Shown here in pieces: positions 1 through 10,091 of a stretch of DNA of 62,862 nt. Source of the stretch: Alsobacter soli (GTDB lineage: Bacteria; Pseudomonadota; Alphaproteobacteria; Rhizobiales; Beijerinckiaceae); contig NZ_PVZS01000029.1 in assembly GCF_003004785.1 (NCBI RefSeq), positions 1 to 62,862 on the forward strand, read 5' to 3'. The notes under the pieces were generated by a model that worked only from the letters and a program-made list of their open reading frames with translations, did not search any database and was not told where the DNA came from. How positions within the stretch are numbered: position 1 is the first letter of the stretch; each line of letters opens with the position of its first letter. Both the position numbers and the translations under genes were made by a program.

Positions 1-98
1 TTGCGAGGAGCGCAGCGACGAAGCAAGCCAGGGGCCATGCGCGCCGGCGTCCAAGGCCTGCGCCTCCCCTGGATCGCTGCGCTGCGCTCGCGATGACG
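1..98. repeat. Family A intergenic inverted repeat
   Basis: Two arms face each other. The left arm is GCGAGGAGCGCAGCGACGAA followed by a CCAGGGG box. The right arm is CCCCTGGATCGCTGCGC followed by GCTCGCGATGACGG. Between them lies a short unique spacer. The same arms recur near 7.6, 7.9, 15.5, 18.8, 24.4, 24.5 and 31.0 kb. The right edge touches the start of the reading frame that contains the zinc-ribbon gene. Confidence 0.8.
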
Positions 99-218
99 GA
101 TTTCCAATCCCGCCCGGGTACTTGGTCTTCTCCCGAACTCGGCCTGACGAAAAGAGTCGCGCAGCCAAGCGGGCGGCGCCATTCTTCATCCCTGGGGGCT
201 GAACGGGAACGTCTTGTC

Positions 219-428
219 ATGTTCGAGTTCGCCGAACTCCCGCGATCCTGCCCGACCTGCGGCAACCGCAATCCGCGGCTGGTGGCCTGGGCCAAGCAGC
301 GCGAAATGCTCATCTGCAAGCGCTGCGGGACCGACATGCCCATGGCCACCCTCGAAGCGGCGGCGCTGCTGGATTTCGTGAAATCCGTAAGGCAGCCGCG
401 GGATGGGTGGCGCGAGGACACCCACTAG
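219..428 (+). CDS. Small zinc-ribbon protein, function unknown
   Basis: This 69-residue protein carries two CxxC knuckles, CPTC near residues 11-14 and CKRC near residues 33-36. They are spaced as in a zinc ribbon that binds one structural Zn. The reading frame extends upstream to position 93, but that part is repeat-derived, so the ATG at 219 that opens MFEFAELPRSCPTCG is the sensible start. The protein is cytosolic with no signal or membrane segment. It is convergent with the Crp/Fnr gene on its right. The role is unknown; small zinc ribbons of this sort often bind nucleic acid or protein, but nothing here shows which. Confidence 0.6.
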   Translation: MFEFAELPRSCPTCGNRNPRLVAWAKQREMLICKRCGTDMPMATLEAAALLDFVKSVRQPRDGWREDTH

Positions 429-464
429 GGGTCCGCGCAAGCAGGAGAAGACCGCGCGCGACGG

Positions 465-1190
465 CTAGTCGGCGAGCAACCGCCGCTGCTCGCGCGTGAT
501 GATGCGGTGGCAATCGCAGGTCGCGTCCTCCAGCCGGTGCGCGTCCGTGATGGTCACCATGCCGCGGGTGTTGCGGATGGCGCCCATATCCTCGAGCACG
601 CCGAGGCAGCTGGTGACGCTGGGCCTGCGCACGCCGAGCAGCCGCGCCAGGACGCTGTGCGTGAGCGGCAGCGAGTTGTCCTGAAGGCCGTCGCGGGCCA
701 GCAGCAGCCAGCGGCAGAGGCGTTCTTTCAGGGTGTGGTGCGAGTTGCAGGCGCCCGACTGCGAGGTCTGCAGCAGCACCACCTGGACATAGAGGGACAG
801 CAGCCGGCGCAGGGACGCGCTCTCGGCCATCGCTTGCCGCATGATTTCGCTGGGCAGGCGCAGCGCGGTCCCTCCCACCTGGACGATGCGGCGCAGCGGC
901 GGCTCGGCGTCGTCGCCCAGCACGATCGGGATGCCGGTCATTCCCTCCGATCCGATGAGCCACACCTCGACCCAGCGGTCGCGGCTGATGCGGGCCGACA
1001 CCGACACGAGGCCCGACTCGATGAAGTAGACGTGCTGCATCGGCAGCTTGGCGTGGTGGAGGATCTGGCGGCTCTTGAGGACGCAGGGCTCCAGATGGGG
1101 CCGCAGGAGGTCGCGATCGTGCGGGGCGAGCCGGCGCAGCAGCAGGTTGCGGCTCGTCTCGATGGAAAGCGTCCCGGCCCTTTGGTCCAC
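465..1190 (-). CDS. Crp/Fnr-family transcriptional regulator
   Basis: This is a 241-residue protein with an N-terminal cyclic-nucleotide-binding-type beta barrel at about 25-145. The barrel carries the segment HVYFIESGLVSV and a GSEGMTGIPIVLG loop. A C-terminal winged helix-turn-helix follows at about 165-225, containing LTHSVLARLLGVRRPSVTSC. No N-terminal four-cysteine Fe-S cluster of the FNR type is visible, so oxygen sensing of that kind is unlikely. The ligand is unknown. The gene is monocistronic on the minus strand and lies downstream of iclR in the same direction, with about 135 bp between them. Such proteins are abundant in Hyphomicrobiales and the subfamily cannot be told from sequence alone. 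Confidence 0.85.
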   Translation of the reverse strand: MDQRAGTLSIETSRNLLLRRLAPHDRDLLRPHLEPCVLKSRQILHHAKLPMQHVYFIESGLVSVSARISRDRWVEVWLIGSEGMTGIPIVLGDDAEPPLRRIVQVGGTALRLPSEIMRQAMAESASLRRLLSLYVQVVLLQTSQSGACNSHHTLKERLCRWLLLARDGLQDNSLPLTHSVLARLLGVRRPSVTSCLGVLEDMGAIRNTRGMVTITDAHRLEDATCDCHRIITREQRRLLAD

Positions 1191-1325
1191 GCGTTCGCCT
1201 CCGCTTCGGCGCGCGGCTTCAGGCGCGCCCGAGGCTGAAACGAAGTCGCGCCGCGATTCGATCCCCCGCGGGCGGCGGACCGTCCGGGCGCGAAGACAGC
1301 GACTGATTCGACGCCATCCCGCGCG

Positions 1326-2183
1326 CTACTTTTGCAGCCGCTCCAGCACGGCGTGGCCGCCGCGACCGCTGTAGAGGGCCGTGAGCACGCCCGCCGTCTC
1401 GGCCGCCTTGGCGCCGAGGCCGGCGATGGCGTCGTCCGGCATGCGCACGGCTGGCGCGGAGATGGACACGGCCCCGATCGGCTCGCGATTCTCGTCGAAG
1501 ATCGCCGCCGACACGCAGCGCATGCCGACAGTGTGCTCGGAGTTGTCGATGCCGTAGCCGCGCTCCCGCACGGCGGCGATGTCCGCCTCCAGAGCCTTGC
1601 GGTCGGTGTGGGTGTTGGCCGTGAAGCCTTCCAGCCGCATGCCGTCGAGCCGGCGGGCGCGTTCGCGCTCGTCCATGGCGGCCAGGATCGCCTTGCCGGC
1701 CGCGGAGGCGTGCATGGGCAGGCGCCGTCCCAGGCGGAAGAAGGCGCGGACCGGCGCGTGGCTCTCGGCCTGGGCGACGCAGACGAGTTCTTCGCCGTCC
1801 AGCATGGAGAGGTTCACGGTCTCGTTCACCTGCCGGAGCAACTCGCGGATGACCGGCCGGCCGATGTCCGGCAGCTTGCGGATGCGCAGGTAGGCAGAGC
1901 CGATGCGGAACAGGCCCAGGCCGATGGTCCAGTGCCCGGTCTCGGCGTCCTGCGCCACGAGCCCGCGCCGCTGCAGCGTCGCGAGCATCCGGTGGGCCGT
2001 GGAGGTGGGCAGCTCGGCGTTGCGGGCGATGTCGCTCAGCGACAGGCCGTCCACGCTGGCCAGCAGCTCCATGATGCCGATCGCCCGGTCGAGCGACTGG
2101 ATCTCTCCCCCTTCCGCAGCCGTGGCGGACGCGGGCCGGCCGCGCTTGCGCGGCGTGAGGACGGGCGAGGACAGGTCGACCAT
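1326..2183 (-). CDS. IclR-family transcriptional regulator, divergent from gcl
   Basis: The 285-residue protein has an extended basic N-terminus ([11 protein letters not shown]). An IclR-type winged helix follows at about 28-90 with the signature [20 protein letters not shown], and an effector-binding domain at about 105-280. The gene is transcribed away from gcl across a 167-bp intergenic region that contains palindromes. In enterobacteria the IclR-family repressor AllR controls gcl-hyi in response to glyoxylate and allantoin, so local control of the glyoxylate genes by this protein is a reasonable inference. The effector is not identified here. Confidence 0.9.
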   Translation of the reverse strand: MVDLSSPVLTPRKRGRPASATAAEGGEIQSLDRAIGIMELLASVDGLSLSDIARNAELPTSTAHRMLATLQRRGLVAQDAETGHWTIGLGLFRIGSAYLRIRKLPDIGRPVIRELLRQVNETVNLSMLDGEELVCVAQAESHAPVRAFFRLGRRLPMHASAAGKAILAAMDERERARRLDGMRLEGFTANTHTDRKALEADIAAVRERGYGIDNSEHTVGMRCVSAAIFDENREPIGAVSISAPAVRMPDDAIAGLGAKAAETAGVLTALYSGRGGHAVLERLQK

Positions 2184-2275
2184 GCGGGCTCCTTTCCCTC
2201 CTGATTACCACGGCCCTGCAACCCCGTGGAGAATTTCCGCCATGCGGGATAAATTTCCGGTTGACGCGTCCAAAA

Positions 2276-2316
2276 CTGGCATGCCAGACTTCCCACATCG
2301 CGAAAATAATTCTCGC
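2276..2316. promoter_or_regulatory. Candidate operators between iclR and gcl
   Basis: Two inverted repeats lie in the divergent intergenic region. CTGGCATGCCAG at 2276-2287 is a perfect 12-bp palindrome. GCGAAAATAATTCTCGC at 2300-2316 is symmetrical at 14 of 17 positions and is AT-rich in the centre, as IclR-family boxes often are. Both lie 35-75 bp upstream of the gcl start, a suitable place for repression or autoregulation. Binding by the neighbouring regulator is inferred. Confidence 0.4.
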
Positions 2317-2350
2317 TTCGGACAATCCGGGGCGACCGGGGAGGACCACC

Positions 2351-4099
<1,749 letters not shown>

Positions 4100-4131
4100 A
4101 CCCACCAGCAAACGCCGACAGGGAGGCGGTC

Positions 4132-4929
4132 ATGCCCAAATTCGCTGCGAACCTGACGATGCTGTTCACGGAGCTGCCCTTTCTCGACCGGTTCGAGGCG
4201 GCCATGCGGGCCGGCTTCAAGGGCGTGGAGTTCCTGTTCCCCTACGCCCACGAGATCGATCCGCTGGTCAGCCGCCTGCGCCGTTTCGGCCTCACGCAGG
4301 TGCTGCACAACCTGCCGGCGGGCGACTGGGACAAGGGCGAGCGCGGCGTCGCCTGCCTGCCCGACCGGGTGGACGAGTTCCGCGCCGGCGTGGACGAGGC
4401 CATCCGCTACGCCACGGCCCTCCACTGCCGCCAGGTGAACTGCCTGGTCGGCGTCGCGCCCCCGGACGCGGACCCGCGCCTGCTCACGGCCACCCTCGTC
4501 GACAACCTGCGCTATGCCGCGGGCCGCCTGGGCGAACACGGGATCCGGCTCCTGGTGGAGCCGCTCAACACCTTCGACGCGCCCGGCTACGTGCTCACCG
4601 GGACGCTCCACGCGCGGCGTCTCATCGAGCGCGTCGGCTCGGACAACGTCGCCATCCAGTACGACGCCTATCACATGCAGATCATGGAAGGGGATCTCGC
4701 CCGCACGGTGCGAAACAACCTCGACCGGATCGGCCACGTGCAGGTCGCCGACAACCCCGGCCGTCACGAGCCAGGCACGGGCGAGATCAACTTCGACTTC
4801 TTCTTCGCCGAGCTCGACCGCGCCGGCTACGCCGGCTGGGTGGGCTGCGAGTACAAGCCCGCCGCCGCCACCCAGGACGGCCTCGGCTGGCTCGACCGCT
4901 ACCGCGCCCCTGCCCGCGCCTTCGCCTGA
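4132..4929 (+). CDS. hyi: Hydroxypyruvate isomerase
   Basis: The 265-residue TIM-barrel protein belongs to the AP-endonuclease-2/xylose-isomerase-like fold. It begins MPKFAANLTMLFTELPFLDR, the usual Hyi N-terminus. Metal/catalytic glutamates are visible in LLVEPLNTFD (about residue 144) and VGCEYKP (about residue 240), with the YDAYHMQIMEGD segment between them. It interconverts hydroxypyruvate and tartronate semialdehyde, directly downstream of Gcl chemistry. It starts 32 bp after the gcl stop behind GGGAGG, so co-transcription is likely. Length is normal for the family. Confidence 0.9.
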   Translation: MPKFAANLTMLFTELPFLDRFEAAMRAGFKGVEFLFPYAHEIDPLVSRLRRFGLTQVLHNLPAGDWDKGERGVACLPDRVDEFRAGVDEAIRYATALHCRQVNCLVGVAPPDADPRLLTATLVDNLRYAAGRLGEHGIRLLVEPLNTFDAPGYVLTGTLHARRLIERVGSDNVAIQYDAYHMQIMEGDLARTVRNNLDRIGHVQVADNPGRHEPGTGEINFDFFFAELDRAGYAGWVGCEYKPAAATQDGLGWLDRYRAPARAFA

Positions 4930-4972
4930 CCCTTCTTGCCCCGAAAATCCCCCACGCTGAAGGAGCACAGCC

Positions 4973-5947
4973 ATGAAAGTCACCGTCTATGGCGCCGGCG
5001 CGATCGGCGGCTACATGGGAGCCCTGCTGTCGAACGCCGGAGCGGATGTCAGCTTCATCGCCCGCGGCGCCCATCTCGACGCCATGCGCCGCAACGGCGT
5101 CCGGGTGATCCGCGAAGATGATGAGATCGTCGCCCGGCCGCACTGCACGGACGACCCCTCCGAGCTCGGCCCGCAGGACTACGTCATCCTGGCGCTGAAG
5201 GCCCATTCGGTCCCGGGTGTGGTGGACGCCATGCAGCCGCTGCTCGGCAACGGGACGGGCATCGTCACGGCCGTGAACGGCATCCCCTACTGGTATTTCC
5301 ACAAGCACGGCGGCCCCTTCGAGGGCGCCACGCTGGAGAGCGTCGACCCCGGCGCGGAGCAGTGGCGCAAGCTCGGGCCGGAGCGCGCTATCGGCTGCGT
5401 GGTCTATCCCGCCACGGAGGTGGTGGAGCCCGGCGTCATCCAGCACATCTATGGCGACAAGTTCCCCATCGGGGAGCCGACCGGCGAGCGCTCGGAGCGC
5501 GTCGAGCGGTTCTCGGCCCTGATGGCCCAGGCGGGCCTGCGCGCCCCGGTGCTGGAGAACATCCGCGACGAGATCTGGCTGAAGCTCTGGGGCAACCTCT
5601 GCTTCAATCCGATCAGCGCGCTCACCCACGCCACCCTGGACGTGATCTGCGAGGACCCCGGCACCCGTGCGGTCGCCAAGGCCATGATGCTGGAGGCCAA
5701 GGCCATCGGCGACGCCGTGGGGGTCAACTTCCGCGTCGACGTGGAGCGCCGCATCAACGGCGCCGGGGCGGTCGGCGCCCACAAGACCTCCATGCTCCAG
5801 GACCTGGAGCGCGGCCGTCCCATGGAGATCGACCCGCTGGTTACGGTGGTCCAGGAAATGGGCAAGCTCGTCGGCGTGCCCACGCCCACCCTCGACACGG
5901 TCCTGGCCCTGGTGAAGCAACGCGCCCAGACGGCCGTGCGGCACTAA
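4973..5947 (+). CDS. Ketopantoate-reductase-family NAD(P)H dehydrogenase
   Basis: This 324-residue ApbA/PanE-type protein opens with a Rossmann glycine motif, VYGAGAIGGYMGALL (residues 4-18). An all-alpha C-terminal domain follows, holding the conserved LKLWGNLCFNPISALTHAT segment (about residues 203-221). Family members reduce 2-oxo acids, typically ketopantoate, with NADPH. It lies 43 bp behind hyi, in the slot where gcl-hyi operons normally carry the tartronate semialdehyde reductase GlxR, which has a different fold. A role in reducing tartronate semialdehyde or another 2-oxo acid of this pathway is inferred from position only. A housekeeping PanE is less likely because pantothenate genes are absent nearby. 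Confidence 0.8.
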   Translation: MKVTVYGAGAIGGYMGALLSNAGADVSFIARGAHLDAMRRNGVRVIREDDEIVARPHCTDDPSELGPQDYVILALKAHSVPGVVDAMQPLLGNGTGIVTAVNGIPYWYFHKHGGPFEGATLESVDPGAEQWRKLGPERAIGCVVYPATEVVEPGVIQHIYGDKFPIGEPTGERSERVERFSALMAQAGLRAPVLENIRDEIWLKLWGNLCFNPISALTHATLDVICEDPGTRAVAKAMMLEAKAIGDAVGVNFRVDVERRINGAGAVGAHKTSMLQDLERGRPMEIDPLVTVVQEMGKLVGVPTPTLDTVLALVKQRAQTAVRH

Positions 5948-6041
5948 GGGGGGAGGCCCTTCACCAGCCCGTCATCGCTGGAAACGTCCCGAACGGCTAT
6001 GCCCGGGGCAAGCCCGGGCATGACGTCGGAAACCCGCAGCC

Positions 6042-6767
6042 GTCATCCCCGGCGGCGCGCAGCGCCGGGAAGGGGATCCAGGGGACAGGGCGCGAGACCC
6101 GGGCGGGCCAGAACGGCGCGCGCGGCCCTGGATTCCCTTCCCTCCGCGGCTTTGCCGCTCCGGCCGGGGATGACGGCGCTGTCGCCACCTTGTCGAAGCC
6201 CGGAAAGCCGGGCGCGACGCCAGAACATCCCAGCCGTCATCCCCGGCGGCGCGCAGCGCCGGGAAGGGGATCCAGGGGGACAAGGCGCGAGACCCGGGCG
6301 GGCCAGAACGGCGCGCGCGGCCCTGGATCCCCTTCTCCTCCGCCGCTTCGCGGCTCCGGCCGGGGATGACGGCGCTGTCGCCACCTTGTCGAAGCCCGGA
6401 AAGCCGGGCGCGACGCCAGAACATCCCAGCCGTCATCCCCGGCGGCGCGCAGCGCCGGGAAGGGGATCCAGGGGGACAAGGCGCGAGACCCGGGCGGGCC
6501 AGAACGGCGCGCGCGGCCCTGGATCCCCTTCTCCTCCGCCGCTTCGCGGCTCCGGCCGGGGATGACGGCGCTGTCGCCACCTTGTCGAAGCCCGGAAAGC
6601 CGGGCGCGACGCCAGAACATCCCAGCCGTCATCCCCGGCGGCGCGCAGCGCCGGGAAGGGGATCCAGGGGGACAAGGCGCGAGACCCGGGCGGCCAGAAC
6701 GGCGCGCGCGGCCCTGGATCCCCTTCCCCTCCGCCGCTTCGCGGCTCCGGCCGGGGATGACGGCGAA
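6042..6767. repeat. Four-copy tandem array, period about 196 bp (family B)
   Basis: The unit begins GTCATCCCCGGCGGCGCGCA at 6042, 6236, 6432 and 6628, with spacings of 194, 196 and 196 bp, and the copies are nearly identical. Each copy holds a left arm running to GGATCCAGG, an inner spacer with CGCGAGACCCGGGCG, a right arm of CCTGGATCCCC to GGGGATGACGG, and a linker. The last copy lacks the linker and leads into the next gene. No reading frame in it looks protein-coding. It fills the 845-bp gap between the PanE-like and FAH genes. Confidence 0.9.
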
Positions 6768-6792
6768 TGACCAATTAAGGGAGGACACCCGA

Positions 6793-7560
6793 ATGCCCCG
6801 CTGGATGCGCTACGCCCACAACGGCCAGACCGCCTACGGAACCCTGGAGGGCGACGTCGTCCACGCCCATCGGGGCGACCCCTTCTCGGGGGCCGAGCCC
6901 ACGGGCCGGACGCTCCAGCTCGTCGAGGTGGACCTCCTCGCCCCCTGCCAGCCCGGCAAGATCATTGCGCTCTGGAACAACTTCCGGCAGCTCGCCGCCA
7001 AGCTCAACCAGCCGGTCCCGGAGGAGCCGCTCTACCTGCTGAAGGCGCCCACCACCGTCGCCCGCCCCGGCGCGGAGATCCGGCGGCCGCGGACCTATGA
7101 CGGCCGCATCGTGTTCGAGGGCGAACTCGGCATCGTCATCGGACGCTCCTGCAAGGAGGCGAGCGAGGACGAGGCCCGGCAGGCCATCCTGGGCTACACC
7201 TGCGTCAACGACATCACGGCGGCGGACATCCTCAACCGGGACCCGAGCTTCCCTCAATGGGCGCGCGCCAAGAGCTTCGACGGCTTCTGCCCCTTTGGCC
7301 CGGCCATCGCCACGGAGCTCGACCTGGGCAAGGTCGTCGTCCGCACCTTGCTCGACGGCGCCGAGCGGCAGAACTACGCGCTCTCCGACGCGGTGTTCCA
7401 GCCCGCGCGGCTCGTCAGCCTCCTGTCCCGCGACATGACGCTGCTGCCCGGCGACCTCATCTGCATGGGCACCTCGCTCGGCGTCGGGACCATGAAGGGA
7501 CCGGTGAACACCGTCGAGGTTGTGATCGACGGGGTCGGCACGCTTCGCAACGTGATCTGA
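6793..7560 (+). CDS. Fumarylacetoacetate hydrolase-family protein
   Basis: The 255-residue protein covers the FAH catalytic domain. Visible features are GRIVFEGELGIVIGR with the two metal-binding glutamates (about residues 104 and 106), CVNDITAAD (about 136-144), KSFDGFCPFGP, and LLPGDLICMGTSLGVG near the C-terminus. Family members hydrolyse or decarboxylate acylpyruvates and related 2-oxo acids using Mg or Mn. The start ATG at 6793 has AGGGAGG upstream; the longer upstream frame is repeat-derived. It lies after a repeat block and may have its own promoter. The substrate cannot be told; the neighbouring sugar-acid and glyoxylate genes suggest a 2-oxo sugar acid. Confidence 0.85.
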   Translation: MPRWMRYAHNGQTAYGTLEGDVVHAHRGDPFSGAEPTGRTLQLVEVDLLAPCQPGKIIALWNNFRQLAAKLNQPVPEEPLYLLKAPTTVARPGAEIRRPRTYDGRIVFEGELGIVIGRSCKEASEDEARQAILGYTCVNDITAADILNRDPSFPQWARAKSFDGFCPFGPAIATELDLGKVVVRTLLDGAERQNYALSDAVFQPARLVSLLSRDMTLLPGDLICMGTSLGVGTMKGPVNTVEVVIDGVGTLRNVI

Positions 7561-7601
7561 GGGTGGCGCACAAGGGCCTCCAGCGCCCCCAGTTCACCTC
7601 C

Positions 7602-8236
7602 GTCTTTGCGAGCGCAGCGAAGCAATCCAGGGGCCAGCGCGCACCCGTGGATCGCTTCGTCGCTGCGCTCCTCCCGATCGCGGAGACGCGCGCGGACCGA
7701 TGACGGCCGGGGCAGGCCCGAGCCTTGGCGCGACGCCAGAACACCTCAGCCGTCATCCCCGGCGGCGCGGAGCGCCGGGAAGGGGATCCAGGGGGGACCG
7801 GGCGCGAGCACCGGGCGGCTAGAACGGCGCGCGCGCGGCCCTGGATCCCCTTCCCCTCCGCGCCTGCGGCGCTCCGGCCGGGGATGACGACCGGAGCGCC
7901 GAGGGACATGCGAGCCACGCGGTCCCCGTCGTGCGAGCGCAGTGAAGCGACCCACAGGGCCCGGCGTTGCCTGATCGCTTTGTCGCTGCGCTCCTCGCGA
8001 TGACGGAAAACCGCCCCGGACCAACAGGCCTTAGACTGCTTCTCTCCGTCATGGCCGGGCTCGTCCCGGCCATCCACGGGTCGGCGGCGGTCGCGCTCTG
8101 CGCCAAGCGCGTGGATGCCCGGGTCGAGCCCGGGCATGACGGCGCGGTGATCACGAGCGCACTGGCCGGCGACGGCGCGCCGCGCCTGGATCCCCTTCCC
8201 CTCCGCCGCTTCGCGGCTCCGGCCGGGGATGACGGT
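7602..8236. repeat. Mosaic of family A, B and C inverted repeats
   Basis: The 700-bp gap between the FAH gene and the next small gene is filled by four repeats in series. They are a family A pair at about 7602-7690, a family B pair at 7752-7889, a second family A pair at 7929-8004 and a family C pair at 8048-8143. The family C arms carry GTCATGGCCGGGC and GCCCGGGCATGAC. A family B right arm follows at about 8183-8236. Apparent reading frames on both strands are GC-rich by-products. No gene is supported here. Confidence 0.8.
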
Positions 8237-8261
8237 CGGAGCGCTAAAGGGACATGCAGGC

Positions 8262-8459
8262 CTAGCCGCGGCCCTCCTGGGCGGCCACTTCGTGGCGGTA
8301 GGCGCCAAGCGAGAGCCAGGCGGCGCCGGCGGTGACGCCGGCGCCGTAGAGGGCGAGCGAGAGGGTTTCCTCGAAGATCAGGGCGCCGAACGTCCCCATG
8401 CTGCCGATGATCCCGACGAAGAGCACGGCGGCGCTCGCCCATGCGCGAAAGCGTTTCAT
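8262..8459 (-). CDS. Small membrane protein, unknown
   Basis: This 65-residue protein begins MKRFRAWASAAVLFVGIIG and has two hydrophobic segments (about residues 8-28 and 34-52). A short polar tail, YRHEVAAQEGRG, follows. It is a plausible inner-membrane protein with a basic N-terminus. A weak AGGA lies upstream of the start. It is on the same strand as selD but separated from it by the 130-residue gene and about 90 bp. No family is recognised. Confidence 0.45.
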   Translation of the reverse strand: MKRFRAWASAAVLFVGIIGSMGTFGALIFEETLSLALYGAGVTAGAAWLSLGAYRHEVAAQEGRG

Positions 8460-8549
8460 GACATGAATCCTGGATGCGGGTCCGCGCGCTCCGCGAGCGT
8501 CGGCGGCCCGGAGAATCGAAGGCCCCTGGGGGGCGTGGTCGGTGAAGGG

Positions 8550-8942
8550 TCAGGCCGCCAAGGACGGCGGCGCCCGGGCCCAGCCGGTCCAGGTTCGGCG
8601 CGCGGCGGGTGGATCGTCCTGAACGCAAGCGGCGCAGTGCGAGCGCGCCAACGGGGCCGCCTCGACCTCGGCGGCGAGAGCGGCGGGCGCCGGTCCGTCC
8701 CGGCGCAGCGAGGCCGCGCCGTCCTGGCCGGCGCGGGCGGTCAGCGTGGGGGCCGATGGCCGCAGGGTCTCCGTCGAGGCGTGGCCGCTGCGCCATCCGG
8801 GGAGAGCGCGGTCGAGGTCGGAGCCGCCCGAGGCCTGCAGCGCCAGCCAGGCGCAGCACGCGACCACGAGCGCCGCCAGCAGGGCGCGCGCGCCCTGCGG
8901 AGTCCAGCGCATCGGGGCGCGGCTGCGGCCCGCGATCGTCAT
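8550..8942 (-). CDS. Hypothetical protein translationally coupled to selD
   Basis: The 130-residue frame starts with an ATG that overlaps the selD stop as ATGA, a sign of coupled translation. It has one N-terminal hydrophobic segment ([16 protein letters not shown], about residues 19-34) after a basic stretch. A Pro/Ala-rich region follows, and then a short [10 protein letters not shown] motif with two cysteines near residue 105. It would be a membrane-anchored protein facing the periplasm. No family is recognised. The strong GC bias makes chance frames long here, so the case rests on the overlap and the signal-anchor. Confidence 0.45.
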   Translation of the reverse strand: MTIAGRSRAPMRWTPQGARALLAALVVACCAWLALQASGGSDLDRALPGWRSGHASTETLRPSAPTLTARAGQDGAASLRRDGPAPAALAAEVEAAPLARSHCAACVQDDPPAARRTWTGWARAPPSLAA

Positions 8943-9997
8943 CCGGCGATCACGCCCTCGACCCGCACGCGCGGGGCGCCGGCCTCGACGCGTCCGACGC
9001 GGGCGGCGGCGTAGCCCGCCTCGCGGATGCGGCCGAGGATTCGCTCGGCCTCGCCGGCCGCGCAGCTCACCAGGAGGCCGCCGGAGGTCTGGGGGTCGGT
9101 CAGAAGATGACGCTGCCAGTCCGGCGCGCCCGGCGGCAGCTCCACCTCGGCGCCGTAGCTCGCCCAGTTGCGATGCGACGCGCCGGTCACGAAGCCGGCC
9201 TCGGCCCATTCGCGGGCGCGGCTGAGCAGCGGAACGGACGCCGCCTCGATCACCACCGTCGCCCCGGAGCCGCGCGCCATCTCGAGCCCGTGGCCCAGCA
9301 GGCCGAAGCCGGTCACGTCCGTGAGGGCGTGAACGGCGGCGTCCTCGGCCAGGTCCGCCCCGATCCGGTTGAGCTTGGTGGTCGAGCCGATCATCTCGGC
9401 GTAGGCCTCGCCGTCCAGCGCGCCCTTCTTCAGCGCGGCGGAGTAGACGCCCACGCCCAGCGGCTTGGTCAGGATCAGGGCGTCGCCCGGCCGAACCATG
9501 GTGTTGCGGCGGACCCTGGAGGGATGGCAGAGGCCGATCACGGCGAGCCCGTAGATGGGCTCCGGCGAGTCGATGGAATGTCCGCCCGCGACCGGGATGC
9601 CGGCCTCGGCGCAGGCCAGGGCGCCGCCGGCCAGGATCTCGCGCACGATCTCTACCGGCAGCTTGTCGAGCGGCATGCCCAGGATGGCGAGCGCCATGGC
9701 CGGCTTGCCGCCCATGGCGTAGACGTCCGAGATGGCGTTGGCCGCCGCGATGCGGCCGAAGTCGCGGGGGTCGTCCACCACCGGCATGAAGAAGTCCGTG
9801 GTGGCGATCACGCAGGTGTTCTCGTCCACCTGCCACACGGCGGCGTCATCGGCCGTGTCGGACCCCACCAGCAGCTGTGCGAACGTCGCCGCCTGCGGCA
9901 GCCCGGTCAGCAGCCCCTGCAGCACCGAGGGGGCCAGCTTGCAGCCGCACCCGCCCCCGTGGGCGAGGCTCGTGAGCTTGATGGCGGGAGCGTTCAT
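8939..9997 (-). CDS. selD: Selenide, water dikinase (selenophosphate synthetase)
   Basis: SelD makes selenophosphate from selenide and ATP, the selenium donor for selenocysteine and 2-selenouridine in tRNA. The 352 residues show the N-terminal glycine/cysteine loop HGGGCGCK (about residues 13-20), which carries the catalytic Cys and Lys. [31 protein letters not shown] follows as separate conserved blocks, and the ATP/Mg site residues and the C-terminal [11 protein letters not shown] segment are also visible. The active-site residue is encoded by an ordinary Cys codon, not UGA. No selA, selB, selC or selU is visible in the window, so which selenium use it serves cannot be judged here. Confidence 0.95.
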   Translation of the reverse strand: MNAPAIKLTSLAHGGGCGCKLAPSVLQGLLTGLPQAATFAQLLVGSDTADDAAVWQVDENTCVIATTDFFMPVVDDPRDFGRIAAANAISDVYAMGGKPAMALAILGMPLDKLPVEIVREILAGGALACAEAGIPVAGGHSIDSPEPIYGLAVIGLCHPSRVRRNTMVRPGDALILTKPLGVGVYSAALKKGALDGEAYAEMIGSTTKLNRIGADLAEDAAVHALTDVTGFGLLGHGLEMARGSGATVVIEAASVPLLSRAREWAEAGFVTGASHRNWASYGAEVELPPGAPDWQRHLLTDPQTSGGLLVSCAAGEAERILGRIREAGYAAARVGRVEAGAPRVRVEGVIAG

Positions 9998-10091
9998 GGT
10001 CGTTCCATCCCCAACGGCCGGCGCGAACGGGCTTGAGCCTCGCTATGTACGACGGAAGCCGGCCGAGACAAGGGCCGCCGGGGCGCCGTCC

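Noticed and set aside
5999-6788. Open frames of 100-200 codons across the 196-bp repeat array
   Set aside because: They are periodic translations of the repeat, rich in Arg, Ala, Gly and Pro, and occur on both strands.
9880-9990. Selenocysteine-containing SelD
   Set aside because: The active-site position is a normal Cys codon in GGGCGCK; there is no in-frame UGA.
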